Source: Tomocerus qinae
Taxonomy: Eukaryota; Arthropoda; Collembola; Entomobryomorpha; Tomoceridae
Assembly (NCBI GenBank): GCA_020055645.1
Contig: CM034548.1
Location: 25,098,201 to 25,162,200, forward strand
DNA length: 64,000 nucleotides
Reading direction: 5' to 3'
Both the position numbers and the translations under genes were made by a program. Under the pieces are notes generated by a model. It was given only the letters and a program-made list of their open reading frames with translations, was not told the DNA's origin and made no database searches. Shown piece by piece: positions 39,995-51,200 of the stretch (the first letter of the stretch is position 1; every line of letters begins with the position of its first letter).

Positions 39995-40744
39995 AATATG
40001 AATCTCTTAAATTGGAAGGTTCCGCTCTTCACGAAAGTAAGATGTGCATTATTAGTTCTAATAATCTTTTTCCGGAGAAATGATCAGCCCGTGTATAATA
40101 AGGATATCCTTCCACTGTCTTGTTTTCTGGAAACGGTCTTGACTATGGTTTGTTTTGCTACAATGATGTCGTACAGTTATCCTTTATCATAGATCAAAGG
40201 AGTAAATCAAAGACCTAAATTAAAATCCGCAAATATCACAGTAAAAATTATTTTCTGGAAAGAAATGAATCTTGAGCTGTAAGATTTTGTTTGAATCTTT
40301 TTTCCTACCAAGTCTTCATTTAGCTTTGTAGAACTCTTTACAAAGCTCACTGTGATTATTTCTTTGCTGACTCACCTGTGGTCAATACACGAGAATTTAA
40401 CGATAACAGCAGTCCTGACGTATACAATGACCTCCTAAATATGACACTGCAAACTAAATACTTACTTACATGCAACAGCATATTATAACAGCCCACTAGT
40501 AGTACATCTAGAATCATGCATGGAGTAATTTAATTGTGTAGTTTCTAAAGGTTATTTTTGTAACGAAGCAAGGTTATGTAATAAAATTTCTATGGATGCA
40601 TTAAATTATAAATAAAGTTGATCTAACTAGCCTGATCCTTAGTGCAATGGTTGTAGCAATGAAATAAACTGGCGTGCAAGTCTTGACGGATATGAGAGCA
40701 GTAAATTCAGTGAGTGAATACCTACCTAAACTAAGTGAGTGAAA
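39995..40744. other. No gene seen
   Basis: AT-rich DNA. A plus-strand frame ending at 40192 begins inside the tandem repeat and is unlikely to be real. No structured element was recognised. Confidence 0.4.
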
Positions 40745-40930
40745 TGTTGCTTTTCGGGTGTAAACCTGAGGTAGAATGAGACCAGGCCCGAGTGTAAGCA
40801 GACGTCGACGCCAAGCTAAAAAATAACACCGCGGATAAAAGAGTTTTCGGCGGCCGTTTTGACGCAGTTGGACTAATCTCGATTGCAACGACAGCAGTCT
40901 CGGTGCAAATATTGGCTCCGTCAATTCAAG
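40745..40930. other. CpG-rich patch next to tandem repeats
   Basis: About fifteen CpG dinucleotides fall within some 140 bases (for example GACGTCGACGCC, CACCGCGG, TCGGCGGCCG), in strong contrast to the neighbourhood. On the minus strand a 107-codon frame (40601-40924) without an ATG crosses it. It could be a promoter, an exon or part of a mobile element that also includes the array to its right. The sequence does not decide between these. Confidence 0.5.
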
Positions 40931-40945
40931 TCCAAACCAATACTA

Positions 40946-41699
40946 CCCGCCTAACCCGATACTTCCATCGTTTTTGTGCATTTTAGCCCGAGTAGCTACA
41001 TTTACTAAGATTTCGTGTTTCGCAGGACTCTGTACTTAAACCGTCAAATGTAATTCGACTTCCAAGTCTATCTAATCTAATAGCTATGAGCTCAATCAGT
41101 TAATATTAACTACAAACCAATTCAAAATTTTTTCCATCATTATGCCAATAATCCAAAACCTGGTTGATTAAAAAGTTATTATGGCAGATATTCTAGTTAC
41201 CCGCCTTACTCGCAATTTCCATCATTTTTGTGTATTTTAGCCCGAATAGCTACATTTACTAAGATTCCATGTTTTGGAGGAGTCTGTACTTAAATGGTCA
41301 AAGAATTCCAAGTCCATGTAATCTAATAGCTATGAGCTCAATCACTTAATATTAAGTACAAACTAATTCAAAATTTTTTCCATCATTATGCCAATAATCC
41401 AAAACCTGGTTGATTAAAAAGTTATTATGGCAGATATTCTAGTTACCCGCCTTACTCGCAATTTCCATCATTTTTGTGCATTTTAGCCCGAATAGCTGCA
41501 TATACCAAGATTTCATGTTTTGGAGGAGTCTGTACTTAAATCGTCAAATGTAATTCGAATTCCCAGTCCATGTAATCTAATAGCCATGAGCTCAATCAAT
41601 TAATATTAAGTGCAAACCAATTCAAAATTTTTTCAATCATTATGCCAATAAACCAAAACCTGGTTGATTAAAAAATTATTACCTATACCAGACATTCTA
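40946..41699 (+). repeat. Tandem array, three copies of a ~250-bp unit
   Basis: Units start with CCCGCCT at 40946, 41200 and 41446 (lengths about 254, 246 and 254). Shared landmarks in each are TTTTAGCCCGA, TCTGTACTTAAA, TATGAGCTCAATCA (CATGAGCTCAATCA in copy 3), AATTCAAAATTTTTTC and CCAAAACCTGGTTGATTAAAAA. Copies 2 and 3 are closest; copy 2 has lost a short piece after GGTCAAA. The third unit ends in diverged sequence. No unit has a convincing open frame. Satellite-type or transposon-internal repeats are both possible. Confidence 0.93.
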
Positions 41700-42335
41700 A
41701 TCTTTCTGCCAGAGTCCAGGAGAATTACAGTCTAGAGTTGCCTCTCAAGTTGGCCAAAACAACGTTTATTTCTTTGTAATAACTTTCTAAATGAATTATG
41801 TCATTAAGTTATTTGGAATAGTGTCCTCTACGGATTTAACAAATCAAAGTTGTCAATTCTGGTCCTCTGGATAGTTGATCTAAATTTTGAAGGATGCTTA
41901 ATTTAATTCCAATGCATCAATAAGAGTACGACCAAGATTGTACAAATTAGATTCTCCACTTTGGATCATTCATCTTAGATTTATAAGGTGATTAACTATG
42001 GAGGATGTAAGGATACTTTTATGCTGTCCCAAAGATTCTAATCTTTTTCTGTACCGCCGAAGACTGTCGGGCGGCGGCGACTTCTGAGTGGAAGTGGATG
42101 AAAAATTAAATTGTACATGAAAATGGAATTATAAGAGATATAGTGAATGTCGTGTAATTGCGTGTGACAGAGCTATGGGTTTGTAAATAGGAAGGTAGAG
42201 CGACATTAGAGAGAGAACTTGTATGGAGGTTAGTTGAAGGCTGGCGAACTACAGGATGAATGAATGAATGGGAAGATCCAGGAGAGTCTCTCGTTGTTTA
42301 ATGGGAAAGTGAAGGAGGAGAGTGAGATTAACATT
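41700..42335. other. No gene seen; possible 3' region of the minus-strand gene model
   Basis: 41700-42050 is plain AT-rich sequence. 42060-42335 is purine-rich on the plus strand. On the minus strand it would be pyrimidine-rich sequence following the stop codon at 42336, with ATTAAA near 42300 as a possible variant polyadenylation signal. Confidence 0.35.
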
Positions 42336-42589
42336 TCAGGACGGAGCTTTCGCTCGCTGTAGAAAGGAGCCTAAGGCCTGTAACTGTATAGAGGACATAA
42401 GAACAATTTTCCTCGACTGAATGCTCCTCATGGCATTGGCAATGGGAGATTTGGCTGCAAGAAGAAGATGCCTTCCTTTGCGCTTGGACGTCAGTTCTGG
42501 CTCCTGAATGACGAAATAGCCAAAGTTCATGTCATGTCCTCTTACCTTGGCAAAAATCAGTTTAGCAATTTTATGACTGGCAAATAGCA
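42336..42589 (-). CDS. Hypothetical minus-strand gene, exon 2 of 2 (model)
   Basis: On the minus strand CTTTTTTGATTTGCCAACTTGTTCAG is a good acceptor signal by position (the AG lies at 42590-42591), and the exon then stays open for 83 codons to a stop at 42336. The frame agrees with exon 1 at 42707-42959 through a phase-1 junction. Residues are charged and varied: VRGHDMNFGYFVIQEPEL, then SKRKGRHLLLAAK and MRSIQSRKIVLMSS. A strong internal donor sequence, GCCAAG|GTAAGAGG, at about 42552 would allow alternative splicing within the exon. No known family is recognised, and the model rests on frame agreement and splice signals only. Confidence 0.32.
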
Positions 42590-42706
42590 CTGAACAAGTT
42601 GGCAAATCAAAAAAGTCGACATAATGTGCATATTCAAAGTATGTCTATTAGTTCGTATTAGTTAGTAGTTACAGCAAATAGGTAACTACTAAAATACAAC
42701 ATTTAC

Positions 42707-42959
42707 AGACTGATAGTACCATAAAATATCTGTAAAGCACAATTTTGCCATGTATTGATGGTACCGATTTGCTCAATTTAACCTCTGAGCAAAAATAGTT
42801 TGCCAAAATCTCCACAGAAGTCCTTTTTTGAGGAAATTTTCTTTTTTTGCCAAACTGACTTTTGGCAAACATCCTTGTTGGAGAAATCTCTCCGTGTGTG
42901 ACTCCAGATGGGGAGAATGTTTTGTAACTAAATAACCGATAGGACTGAGAATGACACAT
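42707..42959 (-). CDS. Hypothetical minus-strand gene, exon 1 of 2 (model)
   Basis: The exon starts with an ATG (MCHSQSYRLFSYKTFSP) and runs 84 codons plus one base to the donor CAGTCT|GTAAATG. The middle is basic (KSQFGKKRKFPQKR, about residues 33-46), which could be a nuclear signal or simple chance. The 117-base intron behind it contains TACTAAC, a consensus branch point, near 42666. Joined to the exon at 42336-42589 the frame gives a 168-residue protein. There is no homology call. The chance that two adjacent frames meet in phase is about one in three, so confidence stays low. Confidence 0.32.
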
Positions 42960-43362
42960 TATACGATTTGTATTAACATCCGATCTTTGATTTAGAGTGC
43001 CAGGCTTTCATAACCTGAGTAATTACTTGTTATATTAGTATAAATTATTGATGCTTATGTGTCTATGATGTGGCTAGATTTGTCAGAAGGTAAATAGAGT
43101 GTCGTAGTTGTGATATTAGTTAGTATTGAGATACATATTGTATTGATATGGAGGAAAACATGACGGCATCGGCAATGGGAGAGGTTGATAATGGCTGAGG
43201 AGATGATCATAGTGGCCCACATATTATGCACTAGGAGTATGTATGTATCTTGTATAAGAGTTCTGATATCTGTGAACGTATGTGGAGAGTAGGAAGACGG
43301 AGATAGCACGGCATATATAGACACTAGTGTAGCACCAGAGAACAGGGCCAAAAGAACGGCAC
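42960..43362. other. No gene confirmed; open minus-strand frame with a hydrophobic start
   Basis: On the minus strand 43055-43381 is open for 108 codons but has only a TTG at its head and a stop directly upstream. It begins IDGSPRAVLLALFSGATLV and looks like a membrane segment. No acceptor with a pyrimidine tract precedes it. It overlaps the start of the plus-strand ORF that follows. Confidence 0.3.
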
Positions 43363-43388
43363 GTGGCGAACCGTCAATCAATTCCTAC

Positions 43389-43419
43389 TGACGTCATTCT
43401 CAGCCCCATTCACCGATTC
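43389..43419 (+). repeat. Second copy of the TGACGTCA block
   Basis: TGACGTCA, then CTCA, then ATTCACCGA and TTC in the same order as at 15990-16022. The rest of the neighbourhood is unrelated. Confidence 0.35.
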
Positions 43420-43434
43420 GCTTTCATTCACAAA

Positions 43435-43866
43435 ATGCCCATTCAAAACCCTACCCGGGTTCAGTTCCTCGCAGACGACGCTCCTAAGAATACGCACAGT
43501 TTGCTCCACAAGTCTACAGCCTTTCCTTCCTTATTCTTACTTTCCTCGCACTTCAACACCAAGACCCTTAATCCTCTTGTACTCAACCTCCTAGTCAACG
43601 CTTTTTTAAATCCTCCTTATTTCCTACTTTCTCTCAGGCCTCATCACATTTTACTTTTATTTATTTTTTGTTTATTTTTCAAGTCTCAAGTTCTCTGTGC
43701 GAATTATTTTTCTCATCAATCTGCGAAATTTTTGCATTTTTTGATATTTTTGAAGCTAATAGGAATTTTAGTAGATAGGAGTGTCGTATTATATTTCATC
43801 TTACTATTTTATCTCACTTATTACGTAACCGTCAAATATATTAGGAAATCTAGGGAAGCTAAATAA
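43435..43866 (+). CDS. Longest open frame in the window; hypothetical hydrophobic protein
   Basis: From the first ATG the frame runs 143 codons; it is open without ATG from 43363 (167 codons). The N-terminal third is polar (MPIQNPTRVQFLADDAPK); the rest holds several hydrophobic stretches such as PHHILLLFIFCLFF and VVLYFILLFYLTYYV, and the end is basic. However the DNA is pyrimidine-rich on this strand, which removes stop codons and yields Leu/Phe/Ser-rich frames by itself. A strong donor, CTCAG|GTAAATATT, follows at 43959, so an untranslated leader exon is an equally good reading. No family is recognised. Confidence 0.2.
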   Translation: MPIQNPTRVQFLADDAPKNTHSLLHKSTAFPSLFLLSSHFNTKTLNPLVLNLLVNAFLNPPYFLLSLRPHHILLLFIFCLFFKSQVLCANYFSHQSAKFLHFLIFLKLIGILVDRSVVLYFILLFYLTYYVTVKYIRKSREAK

Positions 43867-46800
43867 ATCATTCTCATCATCCAAGTAAAATCCAAGTATC
43901 GTGCACAAAAAGAAACTGAAGGACTTTCCACTCCTCTACCGTCTCTACTCTGTCTCAGGTAAATATTTAACTTTGATTCGCTTTATTGCTTGCCAAGCTC
44001 TTGTGCACAAATAATCCAGTCTTTTATTAATGCAGAGATAAAATCCTTTCATAACTTTCCATATCTACGAATATCTTCTATTGCCAAGTAATGGTATTTC
44101 TTATAACGTACTCAAAACAGTTTCTATTTCTGATTGCAAGGATCACAAAGTATTTTTCAAACATATTATTATTATAATTGACAGTGGGCGAATTACATCA
44201 TTTCATGTCACTTAAGATCCTGATGTAACTTCTGTAGGACACTAATGTTGTTTCATTAGTAGGGAATTATTTCTTTCTTTTTATCAAAGAGTGTCTTTTC
44301 GGATTTGATAAAGATGTATTCAATCCGCATTTGTGGTGGGTGTCCCAATACACAAATTGAATGTATTATGTAAGTTTGCAAAGGATTTTCCATTCGGAGA
44401 AGAAAGATTATTTTATTTTCCTATCATTTTCCCCTTCTTTTAAAGGGAAGAAATTGATACGAAATAATAAAGTTTCATTAGGTAACTGTTTTCAACCAAA
44501 GAGCTTATGACATCTGGATACTTAAGTAGCATCAACATCAATCAGTAAGAACGCACGTAAAATAGATTTCATAACGAAATAAATTAGAGAGTATCACATA
44601 GAGCATTACGCAATGCTTATTATCCTTACATTTACCACAATATCTCAGAAATCCTTTGCTGATACTTTCATTCGATTACGTCCGATACGTACGTCGTACG
44701 CCTACCTATTTTACATAGCTTACATAAGCAGCGTGCACCCACAGGAACATGAACGCCATGAATAGGGAACAAGATGAGACAGTATTAGAAGGTCTGTTCT
44801 ATATCATTATGTAATTTTCAATTGTGAGTAGGCTGAGTGAATCTATAAAGAATTTTTGTCTATGTATAAAGGATTTCTTTTGACAACTACTATTACCCAA
44901 ATAACGCTTTCACTCATAATTTGCGATTTTATAATCTCACAATTTCAATGTATTAGTTATCGAGCTTTGAAAACCCATGGAATAATGGTTAGGTAATGAT
45001 AAGTACTTCTACATACGTCATGTTTCCAAGACCTAAGTTTCAAGTCTAAAATATAAAATTAGGAATACTTGTCTGAAACCCGAATAACTACATTGCAATA
45101 GGCCTAGAAGCTGCATATTGAGAAAAGACTTGTAAAAGCGAAGCGTGGTATTGACGCTAGTGTTGAGTTGTATGGGTAAGTATCATTGCACACTGCATCT
45201 GCATATTTATAGCGCACTGCTCTGTTGCTTACAGCATACGCTTCACTTTCATCCGTTGACAAATGTCCAATATATTGCATACCAACTTTCCCTATTTACT
45301 AGATGTATTTAATTGTACAAGAGGATACTAGTAGTATCTATTCATTTTGGCATGATTAGCACTAGTACATATCTATGTTGTACCTATCATAATATATTAT
45401 GGCTGCATTGACCAAAAAATACATTGGATACAATATGTTGGGGTATACTGTACTGATGAATTAAATTATTGAGCATTATTATCACACGCGTAACCCCTGA
45501 AACACATATCATGCATTTCTGCAGGTTTATGTATGTTGATTTTCAAATGGCAAATGTACCATGCATGTAAAGATATCATACTTTTAGGAGTCAAAGACTG
45601 AAATGGCTATGCTTTAGTAGAAATGTAGAATGAAGCAAATTGGTCTGACTGTAGTCAAAGCCAAGTTCTCAATTTACTCAAACATGTAATACATTCATAT
45701 AGGACTTCTCCATGTATTCTGAGATTGCGTTTCTTTTCATTTGTTAACATCACGGAATAAAACATTCCATACTGATTTTGAAATGAAATTAGAATTCTAA
45801 AATGACTCTTAACCTATTTCTATTAATTTAGATGAGATTCTCATGGTACATCCATACTGTAGTATTAGGTTAATCTTTCTGTGGAGCTTACACAGCGACG
45901 CGATGCTCTATGTGGAATGTAGGAAGAACATACATACATATAATCTTACTTATACTTTCATCCAATTTTGTAAAGCAGAGATTGTATAACTCGTATGTCT
46001 TTATTAGGTATTGATATTCATCATAAGTTAATCATTTCTTACGTTCAAGCTACTTTAATTATCTTGCAAATAGTAATTTTGGCAATATTAGTCAATAGTC
46101 ACTTGAAGACTTGATTGAGGTGGGCGCTATAATTAATTGGCAAGAAAATGTTGAACATCTTATGTGGGTAGGTAATTTATATGTAGCTCGAATCAAAGTA
46201 CTTATCCTGGCAAACATTCTTGACTAAATTGGATCATATTATTATTTTTCGAATGCTATTGCTGAGAGGAGCTAATAAAAGACGCCCACGGGTTTATTTG
46301 CTAAGTTGCTAGTTTTGTTAGAAAAGTTTGTCAACGCAATCATGTCGTTAAAGTAGAAGATGGTGAAAGTGGTGTAGAGAGTAAACACTTTTCAATGAGA
46401 ACGTCTAAGGGTTAGGATGATTAAAAAATAATGAATACTGGTTAGTTGTAAATTCACGGCAGGAATTTTAGAATCTGTTATAGGGATCTAATATTATTAT
46501 TCAGATGAATATTATGTGATCCTTGGTGGTAATTCAGTCTCCACTCTCAGGTTAATTATTATACCACAATATAGATAATACGTAACAGTAAAGTTTGGGT
46601 GTATAGACTAGGAAGGAGAAATGCTGAGTGGAGTATCGGCGATACCTGTAAAGGCTGTTGAGAGTTAGGAATCTACGCAGTAAGTAAGAATTGGTAGAGA
46701 GAGTAGAGAGGATGTAAAGTTGTATAAGTAGTTGGGCTGAGTATTTATAATATAAGTAACTAGAACATCTTGTGATAACTCATCACATCAGGCAGTCGTC

Positions 46801-48099
46801 ACATGCAGGCCGTAAAGTTCAGTTGGGCAGTACGTAGTAGAATCACATACATATATGTTTGGAAATCTCACAATAGTGTTTATTTAAATGTATAGAATGT
46901 CCGTAGACATCACGTAGCATGGTAACTGGTAAGTATGTGAGGAGGCACAATAAAAAGCACATTTAGAGTAGTAGAGTTGAGTGTGGGAGAAATAATGCAT
47001 CAATAATGGAAAAGGTAGGGAAGGAGCAATTCCATTAGGATATTGCCTAGTAGACACTTATTTTGGTAGTCTTGGTTATGAGGAGAGCAAATAGAGTGAG
47101 TCTGGCGATGAGTGGTGCTGAATAAAGTAGCTTGGATTTTGGATGATTTACAGTTTAGCTGAGCTGAGTATTTTAGTTTACCTTTGCAGAGACAGATAGA
47201 TAATTAGCATTTTGTCCGTTACCTAAATGGTCTGCATGGCACAGCCGTGCGAAAACGAGCATCATGGACTATATAACTCACTAGGTAGTAATAAAATCAT
47301 TTGTAAAGAATTTCAGGATTTGGAACGGATTGTGATGCTCAAAAGACACTAAATACACAAGCGACAGCATTGCGCAGATTTTAAATACGATTTTTAGCAA
47401 TGGATACCATATTCATGTATGTAGATGTCAAGGGATTATCGAAAGATAGGAATACTGTATACATAGGTGGATAGGGATTATTCAGGGGAAATGAGTGAGT
47501 CGTCATAATTCAGACATAGACAGGAGGTAAACATGTTCGGGTACATACTGGGGTCAACTCTGAACATGGGTGATGCATATCAACTGGGTGTGCAGCATGG
47601 AATAGTGTAGCATTTACACGTAGTCCAGAATCTCTGTTCTGAGATGATACAGATCGTGGGCAAGAAGGGCATGGATGGATATCGCATGGCATAAGGAGAG
47701 GAGATGAGTCGCGAAGAGACGGAACAAGGGGTTGAAATGCGAATTGTCTACGTTTACTGACTTACATCTGTCGTGTGGTGGTCGGATGTGTATTAACTAT
47801 GTGAAGCAGTATATATTGCTACTTATTGCAACTTAGGTTCTTGTCAGTTGTAGTATAGAGAGCTAGTCTGACCTAAGTACGACGAATCATTCCAACGCAC
47901 TCATTCTTTCCCTAGACGTAAACGAGACAACTTTTAAGATTTTGCATAGCCAATCCATTAGACATCGATAGATAGCTTTCCACCCGTCTCTAAGTACACG
48001 CAGCTTCAATAAATTCACAGCAACTCCACTTTCTACCATTATTCCTAAATTACACTCCCTCCAATCAAGTCACACCAACTTTAACTCCCGAACAACTGA
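43867..48099. other. AT-rich region without a supportable gene
   Basis: Isolated strong plus-strand donors occur at 43959 (CTCAG|GTAAAT) and 45176 (ATGG|GTAAGTATC), without identifiable coding partners. 46570-47720 is purine-rich on the plus strand. 47880-48099 becomes poor in G and rich in C, T and A, like an untranslated leader for the candidate exon that follows. Confidence 0.45.
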
Positions 48100-48253
48100 C
48101 AATCTAAACAATTATTTCCCGGATTTTCCATTTTGTCATCTCAACCTCCTTCTGCTACTTGTAAACCGTACACATCTACTTCAGTCCTGTTTGCAGAACT
48201 TCCATCGAATCCGCACCGAATCTCAAACGCGGCTTGTTCTGAAGTTATTCAAG
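48100..48253 (+). other. Candidate exon ending at a strong donor
   Basis: After a TGA at 48097 a plus-strand frame is open for 51 codons plus one base up to TATTCAAG|GTAAAGTATC. Content is coding-like (SSQPPSATCKPYTSTSVLF, then ELPSNPHRISNAACSEVIQ) and changes to Phe/Leu-rich filler just past the donor. There is no ATG in this frame, so it would need an upstream exon; CATCTACTTCAG and TGTTTGCAG inside it are alternative acceptors. The family is not recognised. Confidence 0.28.
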
Positions 48254-51200
48254 GTAAAGTATCTTTATTCTTCTCTATTTTGCCACGCTTATTTATTTTT
48301 CATTCTAAATACTTTCTATTATTTTACAATTGCAACTGGTCATACTAGTGTCAAAGTTTTCACTGGTGTCAAAATTGTCAAAATATTTAGTTGCGATTTT
48401 TGCCAATCTGCTCTCTTTTCTACATTATAAGCATTTCCAATGTGTTCATTCCATGATACAAAATATTATGCGTTTCTAAGATTTTTTGGCACTCTAGTAG
48501 TAATACTGTAATACTTACATCTATATTGTTAAAATTCTTCTCCATTCCATCTTTTATGATGAAAGACATACTACTAGGTTAACGTTCCATTCAGATTCTT
48601 AGCCTTTTGTGCAAAAACGCATAATTTTTGTGAATTCTTTTGTAAAGGGAAAAGAAAAAAAATCGAAATTGTTGCAAATTCATATACAATCCTCGAAAAA
48701 TGTTAAAGTTGCACCTTCTGCAATAAATTTGCACGCTTATATCATCTGCATAAATTTTGTAGCCGCAATTTCAGAATATTCTGTTGCATATTAGTATATC
48801 TAGGCAAGTAGTGTCTATTAAAACAAATACTAGCTGGCGGTCTCATCTTTATGGCATTTTACATCAAAGATCTAAAGTTAGCTTTGTAATGTGTTCTAAA
48901 TGAACTGTGCAACAAAAGGATTTATAGGACTTGAAAGGCATCCTTCTATGCTTCTCTTTTAGCACGGATCATTTCATATTATGTCATAAACTACATCAAC
49001 AAACATCATCTGAAATAAGGTGAGAGTAAGTTACCATTGCAATTGGCGACGTTTTAATTCAATACTTTTGCTGGAATTAAGCTTTCGTGCCCCAATTCAT
49101 TTCCATTGAAATATATTTTAGTTTTGCTTCTATTTTGTGTTATAATAAAATGCGACTGAAGTGCGAATATTTTCTCCCTGCTTTAACTGACAACTGCTTT
49201 AAGTTTTTTACTTTCATACATAAAATTGCAAACAAAATTCATAACAAAAGGCATTTCATAAATCTCATCAGGTATTAAAATTATACATAGACCCAGAGAA
49301 GACCTAAGGTAAATGGTAAGCGCACAATATTAAAGGTGGCAAATGAATTTCATAATGGTACTTCCGGCATAATATATTTAACCAAAAAGCCATCCTAATT
49401 TTTCTAGTTGATTTGTTATTTTAAAACAAATGTTACATTGAAGTTAATGATTAGACTCATATCAGTTTTAGTACTAACTAGTATCTTTAGTACTAACAGT
49501 AAACGTTTCATGATGAGTATGGTTAACTAGACATAATTTAAATGGTAAATCGACACTTAGATGTCAAGAATGAATTTAGTTAAGGAAAATAGGCTATGCC
49601 GTTTTATTTATATTGGAAGTTGTGCTTATGGGGTGAAAATGGTTATTAAACCGTTTTTCACTAAATATGCGTATCTCAATTCCTAATGTTGTATTCGTTC
49701 CATAAAGATAAATATGTAATAAATACCTTGGTAAAGTTCTAGTACCTACATAGATACTAGTCTACTAGTAGCAACAGCAACTCCACTGCAAATCTTAGTT
49801 CAACAGTATTCTTCCTGGCTACAGCTAAACCAGTCTCTAAGTTAGTTATCATGAAAAACTGAATTCGAACACGGAATCCAGAGAATTTTATATTTGAGAT
49901 GCATGTTTATTGTCATAGATAGATAAAATCCCACTTTTGAAAAGTTTAAATGAAACTAACTTACTAGAATACTAATATAATGATTTAGATACAAATAATA
50001 AGTTTTATATCTTAAAAAATACACAATTTAGATTTCTCACAGAATGTTATGCATCCATGGCAATTTAAAAGCTAATTAGGAGTGGCGTCATAATCAAATC
50101 CATTCATATTACTCAAAATATAGCATTGAGCTTGGGTAATTTCATGGTGGAAAATAAATGCCGTTTAAAACCAGCACTACTAACAAGAAGAAAAAAGAAA
50201 TTAGAGCCCATTTGCAGTTATTAGTCTGACATATCTGTTGCAATAATAGTTTTTGTTAATCAGATCATTAAATCTAAATTTGAATGAAGTATTTCTGCTC
50301 AGCCTACTGTATAATAGCAGAAAAATGTCGATGCCAAAATGTTTTCTATGTGCGAATGTGATTCGTACGATGTCTCTCTTATCTCTACTCTTACTACCAT
50401 TTGACGTTTTTAAGAATTGTGATTTTTAAGAACAATATAGCAGTACAATTGTCGCTAACATGCTTTCGACTCAATATTTTGATGGGTAGCATTAATCCGT
50501 GAAGTAGCAGTCCAAAAATCTACCGTAATTGACAGGGGACAATTTGTTAGCGAGAATTGGAGGGATGCCAACTTTTGCATGAGTAGTTGCATGTAAATAG
50601 GATGATTTTGAGGATTTTCTTTTCCCAACATTGTCCAACGTTGGAAATCCAACAATTTTCGTCTCAGTAATGCTCAGACATCTCAACTAGTCTGCAACAA
50701 AACCGTTATTATGCTCCTCTAATTGCCCGAAGTTTCTCACCCGTTATGAAAACCGTCTGAGTGTAAAATAGATTGTTAAGACTTCTCAACTGCAAATCTG
50801 TCAACTCTTCTTTTGAAAAACATCATAAATGGGATGTTAGATATTTTTATTGAAAGTAGAATAAGGTAGAGTTATTCAAGTCTATGAAAAAAGGCAAGTA
50901 ATAGGGAAAAGTTTGTTAATGATGTAAGAAGGTAGAAGTAGGTATTTATTTGCATCTACTGGCCACATTGTAGATAAACATTCTATGATGCGCATCGTAA
51001 AGCATTCACCCAAAATGTTTAGAAATACACGTACATAATATTATGTTTATCTGCATACGGTATAAAAAATAGGTTCAAATACCAATTCGCATAAATACAT
51101 TTTAGTTAAATTCTTTCTGTAAGTAAATACTTTTTTACCCTTTCGACAAGAACTTTTGTGCTATACTAAACATTTTTGCGTCGTGTATGGAAGTCAAACT

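Noticed and set aside
50455-50655. Minus-strand SITVDFWTATS resembling the hAT-transposase DxWTS block
   Set aside because: Only a few residues agree, there is no BED finger or dimerisation region, and no terminal repeats were seen.
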